Made by a program: the position numbers and the translations under genes. A DNA stretch of 46,026 bases, from positions 1 to 46,026 of the forward strand of contig PGXU01000022.1 of assembly GCA_002839335.1 (NCBI GenBank), written 5' to 3'. Shown here piece after piece: positions 1-8,686 of the stretch. Under the pieces are notes generated by a model that was not told the DNA's origin, ran no database searches, and saw nothing but the letters and a program-made list of their open reading frames with translations. This DNA is from Spirochaetae bacterium HGW-Spirochaetae-4. Lineage in GTDB: Bacteria > Spirochaetota > Spirochaetia > Sphaerochaetales > Sphaerochaetaceae. The number at the start of each line of letters is the position of its first letter. The stretch's first letter is position 1.

Positions 1-1831
1 CAGCCGTGATGGCTCCGATGTCACCGTTGAAGACATCCTTGTCGTAGTCGTTCTTGATCTGCATCACCTTGTCGTGCAGCCGATACTCGATACCCGCGCG
101 GCTGAGACTTGGTTTGGCCGATGTCTCCGTGTTGGGATTCAGTCGTTCCTGCAACATCCTGTTTAGGTTCGCGGCTCCCACTATCCCCCGTTGCATGGGG
201 GTGAGCACCTGGATATCCCGGATCGGATCGGTTTGGTAGTATGCGGGCAGGCGTGTGGTCACCAACTCAACTATCTTCTCCAATGCCTCCTCGGGTGTGG
301 CGGTTTCAATGTAGAAGAAATCGGAAGCGCGCCTGTTGACGATATCAATGCCCTTGCCCTGGTTGATGCGGTGGGCATTCATGATGATCCGGCTACCTTG
401 TGCCTGACGGAAGATACGCTGCAGCTTCACCACCGGCACGATCCCTGAGGCGATGATGTCGTTCAGGACATTCCCCGCGCCCACCGAGGGGAGCTGGTCT
501 GTGTCACCGACCATGAGGAGCGTCATGCCGTCCGGCACCGCCTTGAGCAGGTTGTGCATGAGGATGATGTCGATCATCGAGCACTCGTCGAGGATCAACA
601 CGTCCCCTTCGAGCAGATTGTCCGCATTCCTTTGGTAACCCTGCGGTGGTTTGAACTCAAGCAAACGGTGGATGGTCTTGGCTTCCATACCGGTAGCTTC
701 GCTCATCCGTTTGGCAGCCCTGCCGGTAGGTGCTGCGCATAATACTTGCAGCCCCGATGCCCGGAATGCCTGGATGATGCCGAGCGTAGTGGTGGTCTTG
801 CCGGTCCCGGGACCGCCGGTAAGCACCATGAACTTGCTCGTCACTGCCGTTCCAATCGCCTCGAGCTGGATTTCGTCATAGATGATGCCGTCATCTTTCG
901 GCTTCTTCATGCGTTCGATTACCCGGAAATTATCGATGTGCTTTTTCCTTGGCGTGGCGATCAGTGTCCTGATTTTCTTGGCTACACCGATCTCGGAAAA
1001 ATAGAAGGGCGGAAGGTATATGGACTCGTTCTCGACGATCACATCCTCGCATCGTGCCATGTCGGCCAATATCGGCTGGAGTTTCTCGGTTGTGGTATCG
1101 AGCAAATCGGTAGCGGCTTTGAACAGCTGGTCCGAGACCGCAAAGCAATGCCCTTCCTCCGAAATCAAGTTGAGGGTATAGAGCAAACCCGAGCGAAATC
1201 TGACAGCGGCATCCTTCGCCACCCCCAGCTTTTCCGCGATGGTATCGGCAGTCCTGAACCCAATGCCCCAAATGTCGTCGACGAGCTTATAGGGATTCTC
1301 CTTGACCACGGTGATGCTGTCCGTGCCGTAGGTCTTGAAGATCTTCGTCGCGTGACTGGTGCTTATTCCGTGGCTTTGGAGAAAGAGCATGATGTTCTTG
1401 ATTTCCTTTTGCTCTTGCCAGCTTTTCTTCACACGATCGACGCGGACCTTGCCGATGCCGCGGATCTCCAGCAGGCGTTCCACATCGGCCTCGATGACCT
1501 CAAGGGTCTGACTTCCGAAAGTGCTGACGATTTTCTTGGCGAAGATGGGACCGATTCCTTTGATCAAGCCAGAACCGAGGTACTTCTCGATGCCGTAGAC
1601 AGTGGCGGGGAGGGTCTCCTCGAATACTTGCACGATGAACTGCGGCCCATAGGTGCTGTCGTTCTTCCAGAATCCCTGCAAGCTGAGCACCGAGCCTACG
1701 ACCACCGAGGGCATCGGGCCGACGACGGTCACCATTTCTTGGTATCCTTTCGCCTTGCCCTTGAGGACAGTATAGCCGTTCTCCGAGTTCTGGAATGTGA
1801 TGCGCTCGACGACGCAGCGAAGCATGTCCAT
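1..1831 (-). CDS. recD2: RecD2-type 5'-3' DNA helicase, C-terminus cut by window edge
   Basis: Superfamily 1B helicase of the RecD2 (RecD-like, RecBC-independent) group. About 610 residues are visible. The N-terminal OB-like part and helix-hairpin-helix repeats (GLIKGIGPIFAKKI, LLEIRGIGKVRVDRV) precede the motor. Walker A GGPGTGKTT lies near residues 337-345, motif Ia is AAPTGRAAKRM, Walker B is LILDECSM, and GDTDQLPSVGAG is motif III. The window ends inside the C-terminal SH3/motor part (DKDVFNGDIG), so roughly the last 100 residues are missing. The start at 1831 is chosen because GGGAGGA lies just upstream; a Met two codons later is a minor alternative. The family acts in DNA repair and recombination; that role is inferred from the family. 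Confidence 0.93.
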   Translation of the reverse strand, partial: MDMLRCVVERITFQNSENGYTVLKGKAKGYQEMVTVVGPMPSVVVGSVLSLQGFWKNDSTYGPQFIVQVFEETLPATVYGIEKYLGSGLIKGIGPIFAKKIVSTFGSQTLEVIEADVERLLEIRGIGKVRVDRVKKSWQEQKEIKNIMLFLQSHGISTSHATKIFKTYGTDSITVVKENPYKLVDDIWGIGFRTADTIAEKLGVAKDAAVRFRSGLLYTLNLISEEGHCFAVSDQLFKAATDLLDTTTEKLQPILADMARCEDVIVENESIYLPPFYFSEIGVAKKIRTLIATPRKKHIDNFRVIERMKKPKDDGIIYDEIQLEAIGTAVTSKFMVLTGGPGTGKTTTTLGIIQAFRASGLQVLCAAPTGRAAKRMSEATGMEAKTIHRLLEFKPPQGYQRNADNLLEGDVLILDECSMIDIILMHNLLKAVPDGMTLLMVGDTDQLPSVGAGNVLNDIIASGIVPVVKLQRIFRQAQGSRIIMNAHRINQGKGIDIVNRRASDFFYIETATPEEALEKIVELVTTRLPAYYQTDPIRDIQVLTPMQRGIVGAANLNRMLQERLNPNTETSAKPSLSRAGIEYRLHDKVMQIKNDYDKDVFNGDIGAITA

Positions 1832-1914
1832 GAAAAGCGCGTCCTCCCTATGAAGCGAAATACAGGGAAGAGTATAGCATAAAAGGAAATTTTTTGGTTA
1901 TGGGCGGGAACGAA

Positions 1915-1950
1915 GGAGCTCCATGCAACCTGCAGAGCACTCCTTTTTTT
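1915..1950 (+). terminator. Possible intrinsic terminator reading on the plus strand
   Basis: GGAG-CTC-(CA)-TGC / GCA-GAG-(CA)-CTCC form an imperfect stem around a five-base loop, followed by seven T (1944-1950). The T tract is on the plus strand while both neighbouring genes are on the minus strand, so it would stop antisense reads into trmO rather than end trmO or serve recD2. Confidence 0.35.
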
Positions 1951-1953
1951 CCA

Positions 1954-2439
1954 CTAATTTGGACCGGGATCAAGTGATATGCCGTCTTCTGGCATCGAGT
2001 CAGGCCAATGTGCCGCCCAATTCGGTACACGTGTGTTGTCAACTCTGTCGAAAGAGGGCAAGTACGGTTTGATATCGAGAAGTGGAGTGCCGTCAAAGGC
2101 ATCAATGCGTGGAATCATGACAATGCCGGACGCCATGTCTACCGATACGATCCTGACTGTGCTCAGGCCAATCGGATTCGGTCTGGTTGGTGCCTTGAGC
2201 GCGAATACTCCCAAAATCGGAGCATCGAACGGTGGATTGAACTTTGTTGTGCTACGCGAAGCCTCATCATCGCTTTTATCGAACCACCAGAGAACCTGCG
2301 CATGACTGAATCCATCCAGGCCTTCCAATGCTGGTCGGTAAGGTTCGTCGATCTGCAGGTACATCCCGTGCTTGTCCCGGTGTACCTTGCCAATAGTGTC
2401 CAAATGGTACGTCTTTGATTTCTGTTTAGTTTGTTCCAT
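1954..2439 (-). CDS. trmO: tRNA (t6A37-N6)-methyltransferase TrmO
   Basis: 161-residue TrmO/YaeB (UPF0066) protein, which uses S-adenosylmethionine to methylate N6-threonylcarbamoyladenosine at tRNA position 37. Family signatures are clear: IGKVHRD near the start, LDGFSHAQVLWWFDKSD, the strongly conserved LKAPTRPNPIGLSTVRI block, and DAFDGTPLLDIKPYLPSFD. The start at 2439 is preferred over in-frame Mets further upstream because GGAGG (complement of 2445-2449) sits five bases ahead of it. The protein is a little shorter than E. coli TrmO, matching the single-domain core form. Single-gene unit on the same strand as recD2. Confidence 0.93.
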   Translation of the reverse strand: MEQTKQKSKTYHLDTIGKVHRDKHGMYLQIDEPYRPALEGLDGFSHAQVLWWFDKSDDEASRSTTKFNPPFDAPILGVFALKAPTRPNPIGLSTVRIVSVDMASGIVMIPRIDAFDGTPLLDIKPYLPSFDRVDNTRVPNWAAHWPDSMPEDGISLDPGPN

Positions 2440-3153
2440 ATTATCCTCCATTCTATAAAACAGTCCTTTTGCCTGTCCAGAGACGATCGGCAATTCGTGT
2501 TGACCAGGTCAAGAAAAACTAGACAACAAGTTTAGAATTTTCTTATGACCTGTAAGAACTCCATCTGCAACAATGAATTCTCATGTTTCATCTTTGCCCG
2601 TTCGTATTCGGAGCATCTTCTGGCACCTCCTTCAAAATAGCTAACCTTGATGTCCGCTTCATTGTACCATGTCCATGCCCGTGGGGCGGCACGGGAGGCG
2701 GAGCCTCCACTTTCCAGAGCTTGCCCTGGGGTGTTGATACATATCATTTCAGGGCGCATCATAGATCCTGTTTGCTATGTCATCGTCGAAATCCCCGATG
2801 TCGATCCTCTGTGTGATGTATTCCGCGAAGGTCTGGACGGTAACGATGCGGTGCGGCATGTCTCTTTCTTTGGTGTCTATACAAACACGGTAGAAGCAAT
2901 GAAGGTTTTGGACAACCGACTTTGATTGGTTCCTGTCCAGGGGGCAGGATGATGTTCCCTGAAGGCATCCTCCGATACTCTTTGGTTCATAAAATATTAA
3001 ATATACATACAATAAGTATGTGAATCAGATGCATAGTAAACTTGACTCAGGTTTGCCGATAGGCTGGAATACAGAGCATACATGAGGTATAACTAATTCT
3101 GAAGGAAGCACCTGTTTCCTTGTGGGGGAATACTGCGACATATAGAAGGCAAA
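2440..3153. other. 714-bp stretch without a gene I can support
   Basis: Several short overlapping open frames exist on both strands (notably minus 2532-2762 and 2749-3012), none with a convincing ribosome site plus recognisable protein family. Pieces such as DFDDDIANRIYDAP on the minus strand look protein-like and may be a decayed gene, but no family is recognised. Close to the next gene, AAGGAA-N8-TTCCTT (about 3102-3121) can form a small hairpin in the leader of the sensor-kinase gene. Confidence 0.4.
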
Positions 3154-4701
3154 ATGAAACAGAAGAAAGAAAGAAAGAAAAAATTTTGGCACGTATTCTT
3201 ATTCATCACAATTCTCATCGGAATGACCCTGGTCGGTCTATTATTCCGCACAGTCGGCTTCCCTGAAACCAACATCGTCTTGTTGTACATATTGGGAGTT
3301 CTCCTGATTTCACGATTCACCGGCGGTTACGCCTATGGTCTCACCAGTTCCGTATTTGCTACCGGAGCGTTCAATTATTTTTTCACCGAACCTTATTACA
3401 CCCTGTCCGTCTATGATTCGAGCTACCTCATTACCTTTGCCATTATGATGGCCACCGCCTTCATCACCAGCACACTCACGTCCAAAATCAAAATGAATGC
3501 AGAGATTGCGCGTGGGAGAGAAGCCGATGCGAATGCCTTATACCGATTGACCAGTCGCTTGACCGATGCCACAGAAATCTCGGAAATCGTCAGTACGGTG
3601 GTCGAGATGATCAGCAAGCTTTTCAAATGCCAAGCTGCTTGTCTGGTATATACAGAATTGCAAGAACCGGAGAATACGTTTATTCAGCAACAGATGAAAG
3701 ACAAACAGATTCGTCGTGAGGTTCATGACCCCCAGACATTGAAACATCAGATCGCTGGATTGAGAACCGAATTCAATGTAGGTGAGGAATTCCATGATTG
3801 GCCGTTGTATGGCCGTGATACGATCCTCGGTGTCCTACGGATACCCAATTCGGATGCGTCCCTTATGAATGATTCCCAGATGAGACTGCTTCATTCGATG
3901 ATTGAAAGCACTGCCCTGGCGATGGATAGGGTGAAGAGTGTATTCGAACGGCAAAGATTGAAGGAGGAGGCAACACAAGAGCGATACCGTGGTAATCTGC
4001 TGCGAGCGATATCTCATGACTTCCGGACTCCTCTTTCGAGTATCATGGGTACCTCCGAAATGATCATGGGAGTGACTGACCCCGAAGCAGATGCACACAT
4101 GTTGGCCAACAATATCTATAATGATGCAGAGCGGTTGCATTCATTGGTGGAGAACATCTTGGCACTCACCCGATTGCATGAGGGCAAACTGGTTCCAGAG
4201 AAACAGCTGGAAGTTGTCGAAGAAGTGGTGGGAGCGGCAATCAAGGCAATGGCGAACCGATTGGCTGACCGATCTGTCAGGGTGAATATTCCCAACGAGA
4301 TTCTGATGGTTCCCATGGATGCGAAACTCATCGAGCAAGTTCTCATCAACCTTCTGGACAATGCCGTCAAACACACACAACCCGACGAAGAGATTTGTAT
4401 CTCGGTAGTGGAGAATGAAACAGAGAAGCGTGCTGAGTTTCATATCGCAGACAGGGGAAAAGGGATCTCCCCAACGGATTTGCCCTATATTTTCCAGATG
4501 TTCTTTACCAGCCAAAGCGACAAGAAGGAAAAACGCCGGGGAATCGGGTTGGGGCTCTCAATCTGCGAATCAATCGTCGTTGCACACGGAGGAACAATCA
4601 AGGCCAGCAACAGGGCAGATGGTCCTGGAGCGGAACTCTTCTTTTCACTTCCCCTTCAGATTGATCTGCCAGACGAGGATGAGACTACGAGCAATGGTTG
4701 A
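3154..4701 (+). CDS. KdpD-like sensor histidine kinase lacking the KdpD N-terminal domains
   Basis: 515 residues. The basic N-terminus (KQKKERKKK) is followed by four hydrophobic segments (about residues 12-105) matching the DUF4118 membrane domain of KdpD. A GAF-like region comes next, then HisKA with phospho-acceptor His288 (ISHDFRTPLSS) and a HATPase domain: N box LINLLDNAVKHT, G1 DRGKG, G2 GIGLGLSI. Canonical KdpD is about 900 residues and begins with a KdpD/USP-like cytoplasmic sensor; that half is absent here. The reading frame starts cleanly with AGAAGG upstream of ATG, so this is a natural short form rather than an obvious truncation. It sits 14 bp ahead of its response regulator and near trk genes, suggesting control of Trk-type potassium uptake rather than a Kdp ATPase. 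Confidence 0.9.
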   Translation: MKQKKERKKKFWHVFLFITILIGMTLVGLLFRTVGFPETNIVLLYILGVLLISRFTGGYAYGLTSSVFATGAFNYFFTEPYYTLSVYDSSYLITFAIMMATAFITSTLTSKIKMNAEIARGREADANALYRLTSRLTDATEISEIVSTVVEMISKLFKCQAACLVYTELQEPENTFIQQQMKDKQIRREVHDPQTLKHQIAGLRTEFNVGEEFHDWPLYGRDTILGVLRIPNSDASLMNDSQMRLLHSMIESTALAMDRVKSVFERQRLKEEATQERYRGNLLRAISHDFRTPLSSIMGTSEMIMGVTDPEADAHMLANNIYNDAERLHSLVENILALTRLHEGKLVPEKQLEVVEEVVGAAIKAMANRLADRSVRVNIPNEILMVPMDAKLIEQVLINLLDNAVKHTQPDEEICISVVENETEKRAEFHIADRGKGISPTDLPYIFQMFFTSQSDKKEKRRGIGLGLSICESIVVAHGGTIKASNRADGPGAELFFSLPLQIDLPDEDETTSNG

Positions 4702-4715
4702 CGGGAGACTTGCCT

Positions 4716-5414
4716 ATGCAAAATAAAAAGGAAAAAATCCTTGTTGTCGAGGATGACGGACAGATACGAAAATTTCTGCAATTCGCATTGGAGCAGGTAG
4801 GATTCACGGTTTCCACCGCCAGTTCGGCACAAGATGGTTTGTCACAGCTGGTCACCGGCCAGACCGATCTGCTCCTACTTGATCTAGGTCTTCCCGATTT
4901 TGATGGGTTGGAAGTGATAAAGAAAATCCGGGAATGGTCTGAAATGCCCATAATTGTCATTTCAGCCCGTGACCAGGATAAGGACAAGATATCAGCATTG
5001 GACCATGGGGCGGACGATTACCTGACGAAACCCTTCTCCACGATGGAATTATTAGCAAGAATACGCGTCGCCTTGCGGCATAGGGAAAGGTTGGATGGCC
5101 TGAAGTCTGAGACAAGTGTTACTGTAGAGGAGTTGACCATCAACTTTAGCAAGCGATTGGTGTACTTGGAAAGGAAAGAGTTGCATACCACTCCGCTGGA
5201 GTATGCACTTCTTTCCTACCTGTTCAAGAATATTGGCAGGGTGGTCACCACGAAGAGTCTTCTTCAGGAACTGTACGGTATTGGACATACCAACGACACC
5301 CAAGCCTTGCGGGCCTTGATGGCGGGACTGCGACGAAAGATCGAGCGTAATCCTGCAACCCCCCGGTATATTTTGACTGAAATCGGTGTTGGTTATCGTC
5401 TTGTCGATGAATAA
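4716..5414 (+). CDS. KdpE-like OmpR-family response regulator
   Basis: 232 residues from the ATG at 4716, which has ACGGGAG eight bases upstream; a TTG at 4698 is in frame but lacks a site. The receiver domain has the acidic pair D13/D14, phospho-acceptor D56 (LLLLDLGLPDFDG) and the conserved Lys in YLTKPF. The C-terminal winged helix (LEYALLSYLFKNIGRVVTTKSLLQELYG ... RALMAGLRRKIE ... GVGYRLV) is of OmpR/PhoB type, and the LEYALL and AL..LMAGLRRKIE segments resemble KdpE. Partner of the kinase just upstream. A likely target is the array of TCTCAC repeats 50-90 bp downstream of its stop, ahead of the Trk genes. Confidence 0.92.
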   Translation: MQNKKEKILVVEDDGQIRKFLQFALEQVGFTVSTASSAQDGLSQLVTGQTDLLLLDLGLPDFDGLEVIKKIREWSEMPIIVISARDQDKDKISALDHGADDYLTKPFSTMELLARIRVALRHRERLDGLKSETSVTVEELTINFSKRLVYLERKELHTTPLEYALLSYLFKNIGRVVTTKSLLQELYGIGHTNDTQALRALMAGLRRKIERNPATPRYILTEIGVGYRLVDE

Positions 5415-5464
5415 GCCCCATCCACAACGTAGGAATATACCCAGAATAGTCTAATAAGAGTAAA

Positions 5465-5529
5465 TCTCACACAATTCTCACAAGATCCCAGTCGTTCTCA
5501 CGGGAGCCTCATATACAAATTGCTATTAT
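5465..5529 (+). promoter_or_regulatory. Phased TCTCAC boxes and -10 element ahead of the TPR-trk operon
   Basis: Three direct copies of TCTCAC begin at 5465, 5476 and 5496 (two preceded by an extra T, giving TTCTCAC). Spacings are 11 and 20 bp, so all lie on one face of the helix. A TATTAT -10 candidate at 5524-5529 has no recognisable -35; the third box occupies that spot. Phased direct repeats replacing a -35 are typical of OmpR/PhoB-family activators, so binding by the adjacent KdpE-like regulator is inferred. Confidence 0.55.
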
Positions 5530-5572
5530 ATGGATGCTTGAAAGAAGGTAATAACCTTTAAGGAGCTGAAGT

Positions 5573-5974
5573 ATGGATATGCAAGAAAGAACTGATATTG
5601 AGATTCAAAAATATTGCGACATCATACGGAAACTGTTATTACAGCGAGCTTATGATGAATGCGAGAGGCGGACGATAAGAATGATGGAAAGATTTCCGCA
5701 TTTGCCTGATCCGCACAACCTGTATGGAGTTCTATTGGAGAAACGGGGAGAGCATCTCCTGGCGCTGAAACACTTTCGGGCAGCCTTGTCGTTAGACCCA
5801 TCCCATGCACCGGCCATCCATAATCTTGAGACCTACGCAACACTGTTTTCACACGGTGCGTATGCGATAGATGAGAGTGATTGCAAGTCGCATGAAGTCA
5901 GAATGGAATGTTCCGGGTTGAAACCAGGTGAAAAGGGCTATGCCGAGGAGGAATCAGAATACCCATGCAATTAA
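5573..5974 (+). CDS. Small tetratricopeptide-repeat protein
   Basis: 133 residues, cytoplasmic by composition. Two TPR-like helix pairs span about residues 12-80 (YCDIIRKLLLQRAYDECERR; NLYGVLLEKRGEHLLALKHFRAALSLDPSHAPAIHNL), the second with the classical G/A-L-F-A-P spacing. The tail is acidic with several Cys and no recognised domain. AAGGAG lies eight bases before ATG. It is the first gene of the transport unit, and its end overlaps the start of the next gene by 10 bp, so it is probably co-translated with the RCK proteins. The role is unknown; an adaptor for the Trk complex or the two-component system is a guess. Confidence 0.75.
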   Translation: MDMQERTDIEIQKYCDIIRKLLLQRAYDECERRTIRMMERFPHLPDPHNLYGVLLEKRGEHLLALKHFRAALSLDPSHAPAIHNLETYATLFSHGAYAIDESDCKSHEVRMECSGLKPGEKGYAEEESEYPCN

Positions 5975-6447
5975 AACCACAAAAGAAAAAATCATCCTCA
6001 TTCACGATCATTATCGGGTGCGGCAAGTTGGGAGCATCGATTGCGGATAAGATCTCGGATAGTGGAGGCGATGTTCTGATACTAGATAAGGACAAGGATG
6101 CTTTCCGTCGTCTATCACCACACTACGGAGGCATGTCGGTAGTTGGGGATGCGCTTGATCTTGATAAACTAAAAGAAATCGGGATGCAGAAGGCTGCGAC
6201 CTTGCTCGTTGTGACAAACGACGACAATACCAACAACATGGTGGCCCAGTTGGCAGTGCATCTGTTCTCAGTTAAACGAGTGATCGCACGAGTCGTTGAT
6301 AGAGATAAGGAAGGTATCTTCAATTCAAAGGGAATACAAACCTTCTGTCCTGTTTCATTATCCCAAGAGAGGATTGGTCAACTTTTATCAGCGGATGATC
6401 CTGTGGTCGATCAAATTGTTGATACAGAAGGGGAGGATAATAGATGA
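5965..6447 (+). CDS. TrkA-type RCK protein (RCK_N domain only)
   Basis: 160-residue potassium-channel regulatory subunit. The nucleotide-binding Rossmann fold is intact: FTIIIGCGKLGASIAD carries GxGxxG, VLILDKDKDAF ends with the ribose-binding acidic residue, and VVGDALDLDKLKEIGMQKA matches the TrkA/KtrA pattern. There is no RCK_C (TrkA_C) domain, unlike typical KtrA of about 220 residues. It overlaps the TPR gene before it and the second RCK gene after it by 4 bp. It probably binds NAD(H) or ATP/ADP in the cytoplasm and gates the TrkH pore encoded two genes downstream. Confidence 0.88.
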   Translation: MQLKPQKKKSSSFTIIIGCGKLGASIADKISDSGGDVLILDKDKDAFRRLSPHYGGMSVVGDALDLDKLKEIGMQKAATLLVVTNDDNTNNMVAQLAVHLFSVKRVIARVVDRDKEGIFNSKGIQTFCPVSLSQERIGQLLSADDPVVDQIVDTEGEDNR

Positions 6448-7109
6448 AAAAGTCGATAGTGATAGTTGGGGGCCACAAAAAAGCAATTATTCTAGCCAAA
6501 TCCATATTGAGAAAAGGGTACGAAGTCATCGTCATAAACGAGTCGTACGAAGACTGTCTATCCCTTTATGAGATACCAGGGATATCGGTCGTTCAAGGCG
6601 ACGGAACAAAACCATATGTTCTGGAAGATGCAAACATACGCAATGTGGATATTGCGATCGCCTTGACACCCAATGATGAGGATAATCTCATGATATGTCA
6701 GTTGTGTAAGACCCAGTTCTCTGTAAAGAAAACTGTCGCTGTTGTCTCGGACCCGAAGAAAATCGAATTCTTCTATGCAATGGGAATTGATAGGGCGGTA
6801 TGCACCATTTCGACGGTCACGAGCATCATCGAGCAACAGGCATTCATCACCGACATCACCAATATCATCCCTATACAGGGTGGAAACATCCAAATTGTGG
6901 AAGTTTGCATCGATGGATATTCTCCGGCTGTGGATAAGCAGTTATGGGAAATCGATTTGCCATCTGAAGTTATCATCGGTTGCATATTGCGTGGTGATGA
7001 AGCTCTGGTGCCACGGGGTAATTCCAGAATATCGATGGGAGACACCCTTGTGCTGATTGCCGGACAACAACAGGAAATCCCGGCAATCAAAGCTTTAGCG
7101 GGAAGGTGA
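6444..7109 (+). CDS. Second TrkA-type RCK protein with RCK_N and RCK_C
   Basis: 221 residues. Residues 1-130 form an RCK_N domain (VVQGDGTKPYVLEDANIRNVDIAIALTPNDEDNLMICQL). Residues about 140-218 form an RCK_C domain (SPAVDKQLWEIDLPSEVIIGCILRGDEALVPRGNSRISMGDTLVLIAG). The glycine loop is degenerate: IVGGHKKAIILAK replaces GxGxxG, so nucleotide binding may be weak or lost in this subunit. With the upstream RCK_N-only protein it resembles a split E. coli TrkA. ATGA-type 4-bp overlap with the previous gene; trkH follows after 4 bp. Confidence 0.9.
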   Translation: MKKSIVIVGGHKKAIILAKSILRKGYEVIVINESYEDCLSLYEIPGISVVQGDGTKPYVLEDANIRNVDIAIALTPNDEDNLMICQLCKTQFSVKKTVAVVSDPKKIEFFYAMGIDRAVCTISTVTSIIEQQAFITDITNIIPIQGGNIQIVEVCIDGYSPAVDKQLWEIDLPSEVIIGCILRGDEALVPRGNSRISMGDTLVLIAGQQQEIPAIKALAGR

Positions 7110-7113
7110 GACC

Positions 7114-8613
7114 ATGGAATATTCAATTTCCAAAATCTCGAGTGTGGGCAAATTCATGATGCTGATCGGCATTCTGGTTGCCATTCCATTGTTAGTCATT
7201 CCATTTGGTATGCAGGACCACCGGTTTGCCAGCAGCTTTATTGTTCCTGCCTCATTCTCTCTTCTTTGTGGCTTTCTGCTATTCCTGTATGGTCGAAGAA
7301 GGAGTAGCACTGTAGAAAATTTCGGCTGGAAATCATCGATGCAACATAGTAGCATCATTGTTCTTTTCGCATGGGTCTGGGGTATGCTTGTCGGTGCATT
7401 CCCGTTTTTCTCAAGTGGTCAATTGCGGTTGGTCCAGTCCTTGTTCGAATCGATAAGTGGATGGACGACGACAGGTCTGTCAGTGATGGATACATCCACC
7501 ACACCTCGGATATTCCTGTTTCATCGGAGTTTCATGCAATTCTGTGGCGGTCTAGGGTTTGTGATGATGATGAACATGTTTATACAAGAAAAACAATCGA
7601 TGAGACTCTACCATGCTGAAGGGCATTCCGACAAACTCCTACCCAATTTGAGAAAAACCACCCAGCTTATCTTTCTGATGTATGGGGGATTGTTGGTAGC
7701 GGGCATTCTGCTCTACCACATCGTCGGTATGAATATCTTCGAATCATTGTTACATGCGATGTGTGCACTGTCTACCGGTGGGTTTTCAACTCGATTGGGA
7801 AGCATCGGAGAGTACAACAGCCTCGGAATCGAGCTGGTGACAATCATTCTCATGCTGTTTGGGACAACCAATTTTGCCGTGCTTTTCCTCATCTTCAGAA
7901 TGAGATTGAGACAAGTGGTACGTGTCAGCGAAGTACAGCTACTGCTCGGACTTCTTTGTATCGGGATACCTGTCTTTGCGTTCGGATTGCAGCGAAGCCC
8001 TCAGTTTATGGGAATGGAATCATTCAAACTTGCCACATTCAATGTGATTTCCGCGCTTTCAACGACTGGTTACTCTACAATTGATTTTCGAGGAATGGCT
8101 CCATCTTCACTTGGGGTGATAATCATCATGATGCTTATCGGAGGGGGGATAGGTTCAACTGCGGGGGGAATGAAGCTGGAACGGGTGTATATTGGCATCA
8201 AAGTCATAGCGCTGAACTTTCGTACACGAATCAATCCTGTCAGAAGCATCCACCCGGGATTTTTCTACAAGGCTCAGGGCAAGCATATGATTGATGACAA
8301 GTTGATTCTGGAGACTACCGCCCATATATTATGTTATCTATCAATAATTGGCGTTGGGACCATCCTGCTTGCGGCAACGGCAAATGCCAACCTACTCGAC
8401 GCACTTTTTGAATTTGCTTCGGCGTTTGGTACTGTTGGCCTATCCATTGGTATTACAAATGCGAATCTTGGAAACGCGGCTTTGCTCGTTGAGATGTTCG
8501 CGATGGTTCTTGGCAGATTGGAAATCTTTATTGTCTTCATCGCGATCCACTCCAGTATCGAGTTGATGCAATCGAGACTGCAAAAGATAGGAAACAAGGG
8601 GTTCAAGAAGTAA
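7114..8613 (+). CDS. trkH: Trk-type potassium uptake membrane protein TrkH
   Basis: 499-residue polytopic membrane protein of the TrkH/KtrB family, the K+ translocating pore. Selectivity-filter style segments are visible in the four repeats: SGWTTTGLSV, ALSTGGFSTR, SALSTTGYSTI and GTVGLSIG. The Gly-rich stretch GGGIGSTAGGMK between pore repeats is also typical. GGGAAGGTGAG provides a ribosome site before ATG at 7114. Last gene of the unit TPR-RCK-RCK-trkH, probably controlled by the KdpD/KdpE-like pair upstream. Confidence 0.94.
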   Translation: MEYSISKISSVGKFMMLIGILVAIPLLVIPFGMQDHRFASSFIVPASFSLLCGFLLFLYGRRRSSTVENFGWKSSMQHSSIIVLFAWVWGMLVGAFPFFSSGQLRLVQSLFESISGWTTTGLSVMDTSTTPRIFLFHRSFMQFCGGLGFVMMMNMFIQEKQSMRLYHAEGHSDKLLPNLRKTTQLIFLMYGGLLVAGILLYHIVGMNIFESLLHAMCALSTGGFSTRLGSIGEYNSLGIELVTIILMLFGTTNFAVLFLIFRMRLRQVVRVSEVQLLLGLLCIGIPVFAFGLQRSPQFMGMESFKLATFNVISALSTTGYSTIDFRGMAPSSLGVIIIMMLIGGGIGSTAGGMKLERVYIGIKVIALNFRTRINPVRSIHPGFFYKAQGKHMIDDKLILETTAHILCYLSIIGVGTILLAATANANLLDALFEFASAFGTVGLSIGITNANLGNAALLVEMFAMVLGRLEIFIVFIAIHSSIELMQSRLQKIGNKGFKK

Positions 8614-8686
8614 TTTTCCATTCCAATTGCTTCGGACCCCTCTTCCCTATCAAAACATCTATTATCACCAGCGGGGAAATGCGGAA

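Noticed and set aside
746-1882. Long plus-strand open frame of 378 codons
   Set aside because: It is antisense to recD2, whose motifs (Walker A/B, helicase motifs, helix-hairpin-helix) are unmistakable on the minus strand.
2532-3012. Possible minus-strand gene pair between trmO and the kinase
   Set aside because: Frames overlap in different registers, lack convincing ribosome sites and match no family I know; kept only as a gene-free stretch.
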